64,000 nucleotides of DNA from Methylobacterium sp. DB0501 (GTDB taxonomy: Bacteria; Pseudomonadota; Alphaproteobacteria; Rhizobiales; Beijerinckiaceae), in contig NZ_JAAKGV010000010.1 of the NCBI RefSeq assembly GCF_011043735.1, positions 62,001-126,000 on the forward strand. The letters run 5' to 3'. Below the pieces are notes generated by a model. The model saw only the letters and a list, made by a program, of their open reading frames with translations. It made no database searches and was not told the origin of the DNA. Positions 47,580-57,498 of the stretch are shown here, piece after piece. The position numbers and the translations under genes are program-made. How positions within the stretch are numbered: position 1 is the stretch's first letter; each line of letters starts with the position of its first letter.

Positions 47580-48620
47580 ATGATACCAGTCGAGATCGAT
47601 CCGTCCGAGGTGCGCCGGCCGCGCGGGGACTCGCCCGAGCGCGCCTCGCCGCGTCTCGGCCGTCCGGCGATGCTGGCGGGCCTGGCGGTGATCGGGATCG
47701 GCGGCTGCGCCGGCCTCGCCGCGGCGGCCTATCCGGCGATCAGCGACATGCTGCGCCCGCGGCCCACCGAGGTGCATTTCGGCCGGGTCGCCGACATGCC
47801 GGAGATCAAGGACGGGATTCCGGCCCTGCGGACGAATCCCCCTCCGGTCGTGCGCCAGGTGGCGATCCCGCCCGCCAACCCGACAGCCACCGCGTCCTCG
47901 CCGCCGGCCGTGCCCGCCGCCCTGCTCGATCCGAAGCCGTCATCGGGCGCGCAGGGCATGTCGAGCCAGACCGGCCCGGTCCAGGGCGCGTCGGTGCAGG
48001 GGAACTGGTCCCCGGCCTCCGACGTGGCGGCGACCGGCACCGCCGGCTCGTTCCAGACGATCCCCGCCGCAATTCCGAAGGCCCCGGAGACGCCCCGCCC
48101 GGTCGCCGCCACACCCCGCGAGGGTAATGTGTCCCGCGAGGGCACCGTGCCCCGCGAGGCCGTAAAGACCCGAGAGGCCTCCACCCCGCGCGAGGACGTC
48201 AAGTCCCGTGAGGCGGTGAAGCCGCGTTTGGCCGCGACGCCGCCTCGCGAAGCCACGCCGCTGCCCCCGGCCCGCGCCGTCCAGGCCGGCCCTCCCGTCT
48301 CCAAGCCCACCGCGCCGCGCGAGAAGGTCGCCGAGGAGAAGCCGTCGAAGCCCGCCCCGGCCCGGGAGGCCAAGGTGGTCGAACCACCCAAGCCCTCCGC
48401 CCACAAGGCCGCAGCGGAGAAGCCGGTCGCCCGACGCGAGAAGCCCGACGCGCATCAGCGCACGGCCGCCGCGCAGGCCGATCCCGCCCGTGCCGCCCCG
48501 GCGCCGCAGGCGGAGGAGCCGACACGCTTCCTGGGCGTGCCGATGCCGGACCTCGCCCCGGCCGGCCGCGCGATCAAGGACACGGTCGACGCGGTGATCT
48601 CTTTCCCCAGCCGTCTGTGA
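47580..48620 (+). CDS. Hypothetical single-pass membrane protein with PRE-type hexapeptide repeats
   Basis: 346 residues. One membrane segment (PAMLAGLAVIGIGGCAGLAA, about residues 30-50) after a cytoplasmic head. The remaining ~290 residues are Pro/Ala/Lys/Arg-rich and probably disordered. Residues ~178-215 hold six tandem hexapeptides of the type V-x-R-E-x-x (PREGNV SREGTV PREAVK TREAST PREDVK SREAVK), encoded by an 18-base repeat. The C terminus TRFLGVPMPDLAPAGRAIKD is the only compact-looking part. No family recognised. Confidence 0.75.
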   Translation: MIPVEIDPSEVRRPRGDSPERASPRLGRPAMLAGLAVIGIGGCAGLAAAAYPAISDMLRPRPTEVHFGRVADMPEIKDGIPALRTNPPPVVRQVAIPPANPTATASSPPAVPAALLDPKPSSGAQGMSSQTGPVQGASVQGNWSPASDVAATGTAGSFQTIPAAIPKAPETPRPVAATPREGNVSREGTVPREAVKTREASTPREDVKSREAVKPRLAATPPREATPLPPARAVQAGPPVSKPTAPREKVAEEKPSKPAPAREAKVVEPPKPSAHKAAAEKPVARREKPDAHQRTAAAQADPARAAPAPQAEEPTRFLGVPMPDLAPAGRAIKDTVDAVISFPSRL

Positions 48621-48664
48621 TGCGCTTTCGAGAGGGTCCGTCCGGACTTCGTGTCACCGGCCCG

Positions 48665-48690
48665 CGACGGCGGAGCCTTGCTCCGCACGC
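48665..48690. terminator. Short hairpin between convergent genes
   Basis: Stem GCGGAG / CTCCGC with loop CCTTG (48670-48686), flanked by the longer-range pair GGGTCCGT (48634-48641) / ACGGACCC (48695-48702). No T-run. Possible shared 3'-end structure. Confidence 0.35.
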
Positions 48691-48748
48691 CTGAACGGAC
48701 CCGGTATCCGCCGCGCGACGCAAGCGGTCGTCGATCGGATGAGGGCCG

Positions 48749-50497
48749 CTACCCGGCCCTCCCCGCCCCATCCAGCACTTCGAGCACCAGCCCGTCGCGG
48801 TGCGGCCGGCCGTACTCGTCGGTCGCCTCCACGGTGAGGCGATGGGTGCCGGCGCCGAGATCCCGCGGCAGGCGCGCGACCCAGAGATGCGAGCACGGCT
48901 CGGCCTTCACCCAGGATTTCTTCGTCGCGGCGTTGCGGGCGTAGAGCGCGGCGACGAACGGGTCCGGCCGGCGCACCCGCGTCATCGGAACGGGCGGGCG
49001 GTCGCCGATCCGGAGCACCACCCGGCTGCGCGGCCCGCCGTCGAACAGGTTGACCACCACCTGCGTGCTGCCGGCACTCTCGGCCGGGATCGTCGCGCCG
49101 AGCAGCTCGTAGAGCCGCGTCTCGGGGAGGCGGGCGAGGTCGTCGCCGTGGAACTGGCTCTCGAGCACGATCCGCATCTGGCGATCCGCATCGTCGCTCG
49201 CCGGGACGTAGCGGGTGGTGAAGCGTCGCCCGCCGGTGACGCTGAGCACGTGGAAGCCGTGCGGCGTCCCATCGCGGCTGTCGGCGGTTGCGATGCCGCG
49301 CCGGTCGGGCGGTCCGCTCCACCACGAGCCCGAGACGGCGGTGAGCACATGGTGGTGATGGGCGTCCTCGCCCGGCGCGCCGGGCCGGCCGTCCGGTCCG
49401 AGATAATGGTGCTCGGTGGTGTGGGTGTGCCCCGAGACGCTGAAGCAGGGCCGCCCGGCGAGGAGCCGCAGCAGCTGCGCCCGGTCGGCGGTGCTGATCC
49501 CGGGATCGTCGGGGCCGAGATCGCTGGCGAGCGGGATGTGCATCGCCACCACCACCAGGCGGTCGGTCGGCGTCTGCCTCAGCAGGTTCTCGATGAAGGC
49601 GAGCTGGCGCTCGCCGATCCGGCCCTCGTAGCGCCCGCCCCGTCCTGACGTGGCGGTGGCAGCCCCGAGATAGTGGACGTTGTCGAGCATCAGGAACAGC
49701 ACGCCGCCGTGTTCCAGCGCGTAGTACGGTGCCCCGAAGCTGCGCTTGAAGGTCTCGCGCGCATGGCGGGCGTCCGGCGCCTCGAAGTTGACGTCGTGGT
49801 TGCCGCCGATATGGAACCACGGCACGCTCACCTGCGCGATGAGCCGGTTCTGGCGCGGATAGAGCGAGAGATCGTCGAACAGCACGTCGCCCGTCGTCAT
49901 TCCAAAGGCGACCTTGCCGAGTTCGTCCCGCATGCCGAGCACCCGCGCGATGGCGGTGTCGCGCACGAAGGTCAGCTCGGCGTGGCTCTCGGGCTGCGGG
50001 TCGGTGAACAGCACGACGTCGAAGTCGCCGATCTCCGGGCTGCGTACCAGGCCGAAATCCACCGACGACGGCAGCGGTCCGGTCGGCGCGATGCCGGGAT
50101 AGCGTAAGGAGAGGTCCGCCGGAGTGCCGGCCGGCTGGTGCAGGTACGAGAAGCGCGGCAGTCCGTCGGCCCCGAGCGGCAGGGCATGGCCCGTCGGCTT
50201 GATCACGAAGATCACCGCCTCGTCCCCGACCGGCAGGGCGTAGCGCCCCTGCGCATCGGTGCGGACCACCTCGCGGCCGTTCGAGACCAGCACGTCGGGC
50301 AGCCCCGGATCGTCGGGCCCGCGCCGCCCCTTGCCGCCGCGATCCTCGTAGACGAAGCCGGTGACCTGTGCGGTTCCTTGACCGTTTCCCGGCCCGGCCG
50401 CCGGCGCGTCCTGCGCCAGGGCCGCGAGGGGCGCCAGCGCCAGGGCCGTCGCCCCGGCGAGAGTGGTACGCCGGGTCAGGGTGGTGTGATCCGTCAT
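48749..50497 (-). CDS. Tat-exported calcineurin-type phosphoesterase
   Basis: 582 residues. Twin-arginine signal: LTRRTTLAGATALALAPLAALAQ. Next an N-terminal beta domain (VTGFVYEDRGGKGRRGPDDP...DAQGRYALPV) of the metallophosphoesterase-N type. The catalytic domain has VVLFTDPQPES, TTGDVLFDD, GGNHDVNFE, VAMHIPLAS and SGHTHTTEHHY. A C-terminal beta domain typical of this family ends the protein. Periplasmic hydrolysis of a phosphate ester or nucleotide is expected; substrate unknown. Confidence 0.88.
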   Translation of the reverse strand: MTDHTTLTRRTTLAGATALALAPLAALAQDAPAAGPGNGQGTAQVTGFVYEDRGGKGRRGPDDPGLPDVLVSNGREVVRTDAQGRYALPVGDEAVIFVIKPTGHALPLGADGLPRFSYLHQPAGTPADLSLRYPGIAPTGPLPSSVDFGLVRSPEIGDFDVVLFTDPQPESHAELTFVRDTAIARVLGMRDELGKVAFGMTTGDVLFDDLSLYPRQNRLIAQVSVPWFHIGGNHDVNFEAPDARHARETFKRSFGAPYYALEHGGVLFLMLDNVHYLGAATATSGRGGRYEGRIGERQLAFIENLLRQTPTDRLVVVAMHIPLASDLGPDDPGISTADRAQLLRLLAGRPCFSVSGHTHTTEHHYLGPDGRPGAPGEDAHHHHVLTAVSGSWWSGPPDRRGIATADSRDGTPHGFHVLSVTGGRRFTTRYVPASDDADRQMRIVLESQFHGDDLARLPETRLYELLGATIPAESAGSTQVVVNLFDGGPRSRVVLRIGDRPPVPMTRVRRPDPFVAALYARNAATKKSWVKAEPCSHLWVARLPRDLGAGTHRLTVEATDEYGRPHRDGLVLEVLDGAGRAG

Positions 50498-50619
50498 CGC
50501 GGCCTCGTCCTCCCGGCAGCCTCGTCCGCAGGAGCGGCTCGGGGCTGCGCGTTCATCCGTGCCGAGACCATCACGCCTCCTTGACGGTTCGGTGACGATC
50601 CGACGGGCCCCTTGCGGCT

Positions 50620-50680
50620 CACACGACTTCCGATCGATTGCGACGCAACCGCGTTCGCCATGCGGAAGTCGGCTTCGCTC
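50620..50680 (+). repeat. Possible diverged copy C of the dispersed repeat
   Basis: Contains CACACGACTTCCGATCGATTG and, after an insertion, CATGCGGAAGTCGGCTTCGCTC, resembling CATACAAGATCCGGCCGATTGC and GATGCGGGTTTCGGCTTCGCTC at 9547-9595. Partial match only. In the 253-base gap between the phosphoesterase and chemoreceptor genes. Confidence 0.45.
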
Positions 50681-50722
50681 CAGCATGGGGAGCCTCCGGC
50701 CCCACCGCGCGGGCTGGTGAGA

Positions 50723-50748
50723 CGAAGTCCGGGATCGTCCGGACTTCG
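50723..50748 (-). terminator. Hairpin directly after the chemoreceptor gene
   Basis: Perfect 10-base stem CGAAGTCCGG / CCGGACTTCG, loop GATCGT, starting 2 bases past the minus-strand stop of the chemoreceptor gene. No T-run. Confidence 0.6.
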
Positions 50749-50750
50749 GA

Positions 50751-52883
50751 TCACGCCATCCGCACGCGTTCCAGGAAGCGGGCGACACCCTGGCGCAGGT
50801 CCTCGGACTGGTGCGACAGGGCGGACGCCGCCGCGAGCACCTGGTCGGCGGCCATGCCGGTCTCTCCCGCCGTGGCGGCGACGCCGTCGATCGTCTCGGT
50901 CACTCTCCGGGCTCCGATCGCCGCGTGCGAGGCGTTGTGCACGATGTCGCGGGTGGCGCTACCCTGGGCCTCGACCGCGGCGGCGATCGCGCTCGTGACG
51001 CGGCTGACCTCCCGGATGCGGTCGGCGATGCCGTCGATCGCCGCGACCGCGTGGCCCGTGGCTCCCTGGATGCGTCCGATCTGACCGCCGATCTCCTCCG
51101 TCGCCCGCCCGGTCTGGCCGGCGAGCTCCTTCACCTCGGCGGCGACGACGGCGAAGCCGCGCCCCGCCTCGCCGGCCCGGGCCGCCTCGATCGTGGCGTT
51201 GAGCGCGAGCAGGTTGGTCTGGCTGGCGATGGTGGCGATGATGCCGACCACGTCGCCGATCTTGGCCACCGCGCCGTTCAGCTCCTGCACCAGCTCGGCC
51301 GTGCGGCCGGCCTCGTCGGTCGCGGTCCGGGCGAGGTCCGCCGAATTCGAGGCGCGGCGTCCGATCTCGGCGACGGACTCGCCGAGCCGGCCGGCCGCGT
51401 CGGCGACGCCGCCGACATGTCCGGACACCTCCCGGGCGCCCCCCGAGGCGGCGCCGGATTCCGCCGTCGTGCGGGTCGCCGCCGCCGTCATCGACCGGGC
51501 GGTCGCCTGAAGCTGGATGGACGAGGACGACACCATGTCGACCACGCTGCCGACCGATGCCTCGAAGCGGTCGGCCATCTCGCGCATCCCGGCGAGCCGT
51601 TGCGCCTCCGCCGAGAGCCGCGCCTGCGCGGTCTCCGCCTCGAGCCGGCGGGCCTGGATCATCGCGTCCTTGAACACCTGCACGGCCTCGGCCATCGCGC
51701 CGATCTCGTCACGGCGCCCGAGCCCGGGCACCGCCACGTCGAGCCGGCCGGCCGCGAGGTCGCCCATGCCGCGGGTCATCGCCCGGATCGGCCGCAGCAC
51801 GCCGCGGACGACGCAGACGAGGCCGAGGACCGACAGGGCCAGCGCGGCGGCGAGGATCGCGCCGTTGCGGATCACGCTCCGCCGGGCCTCGTCCTCGAGG
51901 GACTGCGCCCGCGCGACCATGACGTCGAGCGCGACGTTGGCGAGATCGACGATGGTGCCCTGGTTGTCCGTGTCGCGCCGGCGCAGGTCCTGGATCGCGA
52001 TGGCGACCGGCCGGCCTGCACCGAGGGCCTCGGCCAGGGCGCGGCGCTCCTCCCTGGCGGTGGTCGAGAAGTTGCGCGCCTGCGCGGTCTCGAAGGCGGC
52101 CCGGATCGGGCCGTCCGGAACCCGGCCGCTGGCCTCGACGGCGGCGGCCCAGGTCTGGTCGAGCCGGCCGCGCTCCTCGGCCGCCGCGAGGGTGCCGGCC
52201 GGCGACCACGAGGCCGGGTTCGCCACACCGGTCTGTAGCCGCAGGGCCGCCCCGCCGGCCGCCACGCGGGTCGCCCAGGCCGCCCGCTTGATCAGCCGGG
52301 CCGCGCGGATCTCCGGATCGCCGGAGGCGATCCCGCCATCGACCGCGTCCGTCGTCGCGGACAGGCTGGCGAGCAGCGCATCGTAGGCGGCCCGCGCGTC
52401 GGCGAGGATCGACGGCTCCCGGGCGCTCCGGGGCCGGTCGAGGGCGGCGTCGATGCGCGGCCGCAGGGCGGCCAGAGTGCCTTGCGCCGCGCGCAGACGG
52501 CCGATCGTGTCGGCGACGCTCGGCAGATCGGTTCCGTCCAGGGCCGCGAGCACCTCGGAAAAGCCCCTGTCGGCGGTGGCACGGCCCTTGGCGAGGGCGG
52601 CCCGCATGTCCGGATCCGCCGGCGTCTCGACGCCCAGCGCCGTGAGGGCGGTGCCGCGCTCGAGGCGGTTCGCCAGCAGCGTCCCAAGCAAGGCGCGGCT
52701 GCCGACCGACAGGGTGACGACCTTGCCCGCCTGCACCTGCTCGCGAGCGGCGCCGATCAGGGCGCCGGCGGCCTGGGCGACGACCAGGACGCCCATGAGG
52801 CCGAGGACGAGGCAGAGTATCCAGGAGACCGGGATCCTGGCGAGCGAGGGGCGGGTTATGCTGGGATGGGCCGGATTCATCAT
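50751..52883 (-). CDS. Methyl-accepting chemotaxis protein
   Basis: 710 residues from ATG 52883 (tandem ATG). First membrane segment [20 protein letters not shown], a ~300-residue periplasmic helical sensor region, second segment [21 protein letters not shown] domain ([20 protein letters not shown]), then the signalling domain with hairpin tip [25 protein letters not shown] sequence and [15 protein letters not shown]. Feeds a CheA/CheW pathway. No che genes nearby. Ligand unknown. The preceding 293-base gap (52884-53176) shows no gene. Confidence 0.92.
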   Translation of the reverse strand: MMNPAHPSITRPSLARIPVSWILCLVLGLMGVLVVAQAAGALIGAAREQVQAGKVVTLSVGSRALLGTLLANRLERGTALTALGVETPADPDMRAALAKGRATADRGFSEVLAALDGTDLPSVADTIGRLRAAQGTLAALRPRIDAALDRPRSAREPSILADARAAYDALLASLSATTDAVDGGIASGDPEIRAARLIKRAAWATRVAAGGAALRLQTGVANPASWSPAGTLAAAEERGRLDQTWAAAVEASGRVPDGPIRAAFETAQARNFSTTAREERRALAEALGAGRPVAIAIQDLRRRDTDNQGTIVDLANVALDVMVARAQSLEDEARRSVIRNGAILAAALALSVLGLVCVVRGVLRPIRAMTRGMGDLAAGRLDVAVPGLGRRDEIGAMAEAVQVFKDAMIQARRLEAETAQARLSAEAQRLAGMREMADRFEASVGSVVDMVSSSSIQLQATARSMTAAATRTTAESGAASGGAREVSGHVGGVADAAGRLGESVAEIGRRASNSADLARTATDEAGRTAELVQELNGAVAKIGDVVGIIATIASQTNLLALNATIEAARAGEAGRGFAVVAAEVKELAGQTGRATEEIGGQIGRIQGATGHAVAAIDGIADRIREVSRVTSAIAAAVEAQGSATRDIVHNASHAAIGARRVTETIDGVAATAGETGMAADQVLAAASALSHQSEDLRQGVARFLERVRMA

Positions 52884-53176
52884 GCGGGCGCCGCCGATCG
52901 GAGTGATGCTGCGGCGCAGCGTACTCGGATATTCGTAAATCTTCCCCAAAGGCACGGTGGAAGTTATGATCGATACTATAGGGCAGCAGGCGAAGACATT
53001 GTCGATTCGACCATGCGACAGGCGCCGTGCCGGAACCCTCCCCCCACGGATCTCGGGCTTGCCCGGGTTCCGCATCGACGTGTCCAAGTCGGGCATGCAC
53101 GACCTGGGACGGGGGAGGGTTCGGGCGTGCGAGCTTTCGATCGACCTTGCCCCCGGGACACGGTCTTGGGCCGGGC

Positions 53177-53602
53177 TCAGTCCACGCCCGGCTTGCCGCC
53201 CCGCAGCTTCTTGACGTCGCCGCGCCGGCCCTTCTCCTCCAGCCGCCTTTTCTTCGAGGCCAGCGTCGGGCGGGTCGGGCGGCGCGGCGTCGGGGGCACG
53301 GCGGCCTCGCGGACGAGGTCGGCCAGTCGCTCCCTGGCGTCGGCCCTGTTGCGCTCCTGGGTGCGGTGGGTCTGGGCGGTGATGACGAGCACGCCGTCGG
53401 CAGTGAGCCGCCGCCCGGCGAGCTTCATCAGGCGGATCGCCACGGCGTTCGGCAGCGAGGGCGAGCGGCGCACATCGAAGCGCAGCTGCACCGCCGACGA
53501 GACCTTGTTGACGTTCTGGCCGCCGGGACCCGAGGCGCGCACGAAGCTCTCCTCGAGTTCGGACTCGTCGAGGGTGATCCAGGGCGTGCATTCGAGACCC
53601 AC
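53177..53602 (-). CDS. arfB: Alternative ribosome-rescue peptidyl-tRNA hydrolase ArfB
   Basis: 141 residues from GTG 53602, with GGGAG at a good distance. The catalytic GGQ is in [22 protein letters not shown], as in class-I release factors. The C-terminal tail is basic ([19 protein letters not shown]), which in ArfB enters the empty mRNA channel. Rescues stalled ribosomes. Overlapping starts further upstream lie inside the divergent helicase gene. Confidence 0.92.
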   Translation of the reverse strand: MGLECTPWITLDESELEESFVRASGPGGQNVNKVSSAVQLRFDVRRSPSLPNAVAIRLMKLAGRRLTADGVLVITAQTHRTQERNRADARERLADLVREAAVPPTPRRPTRPTLASKKRRLEEKGRRGDVKKLRGGKPGVD

Positions 53603-53674
53603 GACGGCGCTCCCGAGAACGGTTGGAGACCGCCGCCATCCCACGAAACGGTCGGGCGCGCTACATGGGAGGGC

Positions 53675-56197
53675 GTGCCGAAGAAACGCTCCCCCCTTCC
53701 GTCCCTCCCTGACTCCCCCGCCCTCCCCGCCGCCTTCGCGCAGTGGTTCGCGGCGCGCGGCTGGGCGCCGCGGCCGCACCAGCTCGCCCTGCTGGCGGCG
53801 GCACAAGCCGGGCGCTCGGCGCTCCTGGTGGCGCCGACCGGGGCCGGCAAGACGCTCGCGGGCTTCCTCCCGACTCTGGTCGAGCTGGCGGAGCGGGCCG
53901 GCACGGGGGGGCTGCACACCCTCTACATCTCGCCGCTCAAGGCGCTGGCGGTCGACATCGCCCGCAACCTCGAAGCGCCGGTGGCCGGGATCGGGCTTGA
54001 ACCAAGGGTCCGGATCGAGACCCGCACCGGCGATACCCCGTCGCACAAGCGCAGCCGCCAGGTCGCCCGCCCGCCGCACATCCTCCTGACGACGCCCGAG
54101 CAGCTGGCGCTGCTGGTCGCGCATCGCGAGGCGGCGGAGCTCTTTTCCGGCCTCAAGCGGGTGGTGCTCGACGAGTTGCACGCCCTCGTCACCTCGAAGC
54201 GCGGCGACCTCCTCAGCCTCGGCCTCGCCCGGCTGCACCGCCTAGCGCCCGGCCTCGCCACGACCGGGCTCTCGGCCACCGTGCGCGAGCCCGACGCCCT
54301 GCGCCGCTATCTGGTGCCGCAGGTGCCGGCGCCGGCGATGGCCGACCTCATCACCGTCGCGGGCGGGGCCCGGGCCGACCTGCACATGCTGGAGACCGGC
54401 CGCACCCTGCCGCTCGCCGGGCATACGGCGTGGCAGTCGATGCCGGCGGTCTACGACCTGATCCGCCGGCACAAGCTGGTCCTGGTCTTCGTCAACACCC
54501 GGCTCCAGGCCGAGTACACCTTCCAGGAGCTGTGGAACCTCAACGACGACGGGTTGCCGATCGCCCTGCATCACGGCTCCCTCGACGCCACGCAGCGCCG
54601 GAAGGTCGAGGCCGCGATGGCGGCGGGGGTCCTGCGCGCCGTGGTCTGCACCGCGACCCTCGACCTCGGCATCGACTGGGGCGACGTCGACCTCGTCATC
54701 AATATCGGCGCGCCGAAGGGGGCGAGCCGGATCATGCAACGGATCGGCCGGGCCAACCACCGCATGGACGAGCCGTCGAAGGCCTATCTCGTCCCGGCCA
54801 ACCGCTTCGAGATGCTGGAATGCCGCGCCGCCCTCGACGCGGTCGAGGCGGCGGCGCAGGACACCCCCGATCCACGCATCGGCGCCCTCGACGTGCTGGC
54901 CCAGCACGTGCTCGGCATGGCCTGCGCCGGGCCGTTCTCGGAGGACGACCTCTACGACGAGGTGCGGGCCGCCTCCCCCTATGCCGACCTGACCCGGGAC
55001 GATTTCCTCCTGGTCCTCGATTACGTCGCCACCGGCGGCTACGCGCTCCGGGCCTATGAGCGCTTCGCCAAGATCCTGCGCGGGCCGGACGGGCTGTGGC
55101 GGGTGCGCGACGCCCGGACCGCACAGCAATACCGGATGAATGTCGGCACGATCGTTGAATCGACCACCGTCAAGGTGCGGCTCGCCCGGCGCAACCGGAC
55201 GAAGCCCGGCTCCGTGCTGCCGGCGGGGGGCCGTGTGCTCGGCGAGATCGAGGAGGATTTCGCCGAGACTCTGACGGTGGGCGACACCTTCCTGTTCGCC
55301 GGCGAGATCCTGCGCTTCGAGGGCCTGCACGAGGACGAGGCGCTCGTCACCCGCGGGCCCCCCGGTACCGATCCGGCGATTCCGAGCTATGCCGGCTCGA
55401 AATTCCCGCTCTCGACCTTCCTGGCCGCGCGGGTGCGGGCGCTGATCGCCGATCCGTTCGAGTGGGACCGGCTGCCGGCGCAGGTGGCCGACTACCTGGT
55501 GCAGCAGCGTCGGCGCTCGGTGCTGCCGGGGCCGCGCGACCTTCTGGTCGAGACCTTTCCGCGGGCCAACCGCTACTATCTCGCCTGCTTCCCGTTCGAG
55601 GGGCGGCTCGCCCACCAGACGCTCGGCATGCTGCTGACCCGCCGGCTGGAGCGGGCCGGGATGCGGCCCCTGGGGTTCGCCGCCAACGATTACGGCCTCG
55701 CGGTGTTCGGCACCCGCGACCTCTCGGAGCGCATCGGCCGCGAGCCCGGCTTCCTCGACGGGCTGTTCGCCGAGGACATGCTCGGCGACGACCTGGAGGA
55801 ATGGCTCGACGAATCGGCGATGATGAAGCGCACCTTCCGGCAATGCGCGGTGATCGCCGGGCTGATCGAGCGCCGTCATCCGGGCCAGCGCAAGACCGGG
55901 CGACAGGTCACGATCTCGACCGACCTGATCTACGACGTCCTGCGCAAGCACCAGCCCGGCCACCTGCTGCTGCGGGCGGCGCGGCAGGATGCGGCAACCG
56001 GACTCCTCGACGTGGCCCGCCTCGGTATGATGCTTGCGCGCATCCAGGGGCGAATCATCCACAAGGCCCTCGACCGGGTCTCGCCGCTCGCCGTGAACGT
56101 GATGCTCGAGATCGGGCGTGAGCGCGTCTACGGCGAAGGTGCGGACGAGATCCTGGCCGAGGCCGAGGCGGCGCTGCTCGACGAGGCGCTGGCATGA
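53675..56197 (+). CDS. Ligase-associated DEXH-box helicase, Lhr family
   Basis: 840 residues from GTG 53675, preceded by GGGAGG. Helicase motifs: Q-type RPHQLALL, Walker A APTGAGKTLAG, LYISPLKALAVD, DEXH box VLDELHAL, SATV-type motif TGLSATVREP, LVFVNTRLQAEY and IQRIGRANHRM-like RIGRANH. A long C-terminal winged-helix/Lhr core follows. This is the helicase of the ligase-associated DNA-damage response, followed by its usual partner pdeM. Divergent from arfB across 72 bases. Confidence 0.92.
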   Translation: MPKKRSPLPSLPDSPALPAAFAQWFAARGWAPRPHQLALLAAAQAGRSALLVAPTGAGKTLAGFLPTLVELAERAGTGGLHTLYISPLKALAVDIARNLEAPVAGIGLEPRVRIETRTGDTPSHKRSRQVARPPHILLTTPEQLALLVAHREAAELFSGLKRVVLDELHALVTSKRGDLLSLGLARLHRLAPGLATTGLSATVREPDALRRYLVPQVPAPAMADLITVAGGARADLHMLETGRTLPLAGHTAWQSMPAVYDLIRRHKLVLVFVNTRLQAEYTFQELWNLNDDGLPIALHHGSLDATQRRKVEAAMAAGVLRAVVCTATLDLGIDWGDVDLVINIGAPKGASRIMQRIGRANHRMDEPSKAYLVPANRFEMLECRAALDAVEAAAQDTPDPRIGALDVLAQHVLGMACAGPFSEDDLYDEVRAASPYADLTRDDFLLVLDYVATGGYALRAYERFAKILRGPDGLWRVRDARTAQQYRMNVGTIVESTTVKVRLARRNRTKPGSVLPAGGRVLGEIEEDFAETLTVGDTFLFAGEILRFEGLHEDEALVTRGPPGTDPAIPSYAGSKFPLSTFLAARVRALIADPFEWDRLPAQVADYLVQQRRRSVLPGPRDLLVETFPRANRYYLACFPFEGRLAHQTLGMLLTRRLERAGMRPLGFAANDYGLAVFGTRDLSERIGREPGFLDGLFAEDMLGDDLEEWLDESAMMKRTFRQCAVIAGLIERRHPGQRKTGRQVTISTDLIYDVLRKHQPGHLLLRAARQDAATGLLDVARLGMMLARIQGRIIHKALDRVSPLAVNVMLEIGRERVYGEGADEILAEAEAALLDEALA

Positions 56198-56246
56198 TGC
56201 ATGACGGACCGGAGGGCGCCCCGCTCCGAGAGGAAAGACGACGACC

Positions 56247-56960
56247 GTGGCGCTGCCGCTCAAGCTCGAGAAGACCCACAAGACCCCCGGCGTGACGCTC
56301 GCCGGAGAAACCCTCGCCCTCGATCTCAGCGGCGGCCTCTGGCTGCCGGAGCACCGCACGCTGGTGGTCTCCGACCTGCATCTCGAGAAGGGCTCGGCGT
56401 ATGCGGCCCGCTCGGGCCAGTTCCTGCCGCCCTACGACACTCGCGAGACCCTGGCGACCCTGCACGAGGCGGTGGCGCGCCTCGAGCCGGCCCGGGTGGT
56501 CGCCTTGGGCGATTCCTTCCACGATGCGCAGGGGCCGTCCCGCCTCGACGTCGCCGACCGCGCGCTGATCGCCGCCCTGCAGGAGGGGCGCGACTGGATC
56601 TGGATCTCCGGCAACCACGACCGGGCCGTCCAGGACGGCGTCGGCGGCCGCTTCGCTGACACCCTGGCGGTCGGCGGCCTGACGCTCCGGCACGAGCCCG
56701 CCGCAGCCCCCGAGCCCGGCGAGGTCGCCGGACACTTCCACCCGGTCGGCAAGGTGGCGATGCGCGGCCGCGCCGTGCGCCGCCGCTGCTTCGTCCTCGA
56801 CGCGACGCGACTGGTGATGCCGGCCTTCGGCTCGCTCACCGGCGGACTCAACGTGCGCGACAAGGTCTTCGACGAGCTTTTTCCCGGTGGGTTCACCGCG
56901 CACCTGATCGGGGACGGGCGGGTCTTCGCGATCAGCCGGACGATGCTGACGCGGGAGTGA
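56247..56960 (+). CDS. pdeM: Ligase-associated DNA-damage-response endonuclease PdeM
   Basis: 237 residues from GTG 56247. Calcineurin-like motifs in order: LVVSDLHLEKGSAY, VALGDSFHDAQG, WISGNHDRAVQD and GHFHPVGKV. FGSLTGGLNV near the end is typical of PdeM. Acts with the Lhr helicase just upstream (49-base gap) and normally with an ATP-dependent ligase and an exonuclease that are not in this window. Confidence 0.92.
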   Translation: MALPLKLEKTHKTPGVTLAGETLALDLSGGLWLPEHRTLVVSDLHLEKGSAYAARSGQFLPPYDTRETLATLHEAVARLEPARVVALGDSFHDAQGPSRLDVADRALIAALQEGRDWIWISGNHDRAVQDGVGGRFADTLAVGGLTLRHEPAAAPEPGEVAGHFHPVGKVAMRGRAVRRRCFVLDATRLVMPAFGSLTGGLNVRDKVFDELFPGGFTAHLIGDGRVFAISRTMLTRE

Positions 56961-57060
56961 GACGACGTCCGCTTCGCGAGCCGATCAGTCGGAAATCCCC
57001 TCTCCCGCCCGGGAGGGGGATCCCGCGATGGGACCGGATCAGGCGGTCGTCCGGTATAAG

Positions 57061-57498
57061 CTAGACAGAGCCCAGAAACCCCGCCGCCAGCAGCGCCAGC
57101 CCGGCCACCCCCGACAGGACGAGCCGCAACCGCCCGAGCCAGGCCGGCACCAGCCCGCGGCGCGGCAGATCCTGGTCGACGATGCCCCAGGCCAGCACCA
57201 GGGCGCCGAGCGCCCGCAGATCCCACGGCGCCGGCGCGAACAGGGCCGCCCAGGCCAGCAGCGAGGGCACGACCGCGACGGCGTAATCCGCGCCCCGCCC
57301 CTCCGGCGAGGCAGCCGCCGCGCCCCAGCGCAGGCCGCCGAGGAACGACGCGATCACCGCGCCGTAGGCCGCGAGCAGCGGGCGCGGCGCCAGCCCGAGG
57401 AGCGATTGGCCCAGGATCACCAGGGCGGAGAGGCCCAGGAACGGGATCAATCCCGCACCACCGAGGATCAGGGCGGCGGGGGGTGCGGAACGGGGCAT
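57061..57498 (-). CDS. DUF3429-type membrane protein
   Basis: 145 residues with four or five membrane segments: LILGGAGLIPFLGLSALVIL, LLAAYGAVIASFLGGLRWG, LLAWAALFAPAPW, LGALVLAWGIVDQ, LSGVAGLALLAAGFLG. SFLGGLRWG and the overall spacing fit DUF3429. Start overlaps the TIGR02186 gene stop (ATGA). Function unknown. Confidence 0.82.
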   Translation of the reverse strand: MPRSAPPAALILGGAGLIPFLGLSALVILGQSLLGLAPRPLLAAYGAVIASFLGGLRWGAAAASPEGRGADYAVAVVPSLLAWAALFAPAPWDLRALGALVLAWGIVDQDLPRRGLVPAWLGRLRLVLSGVAGLALLAAGFLGSV

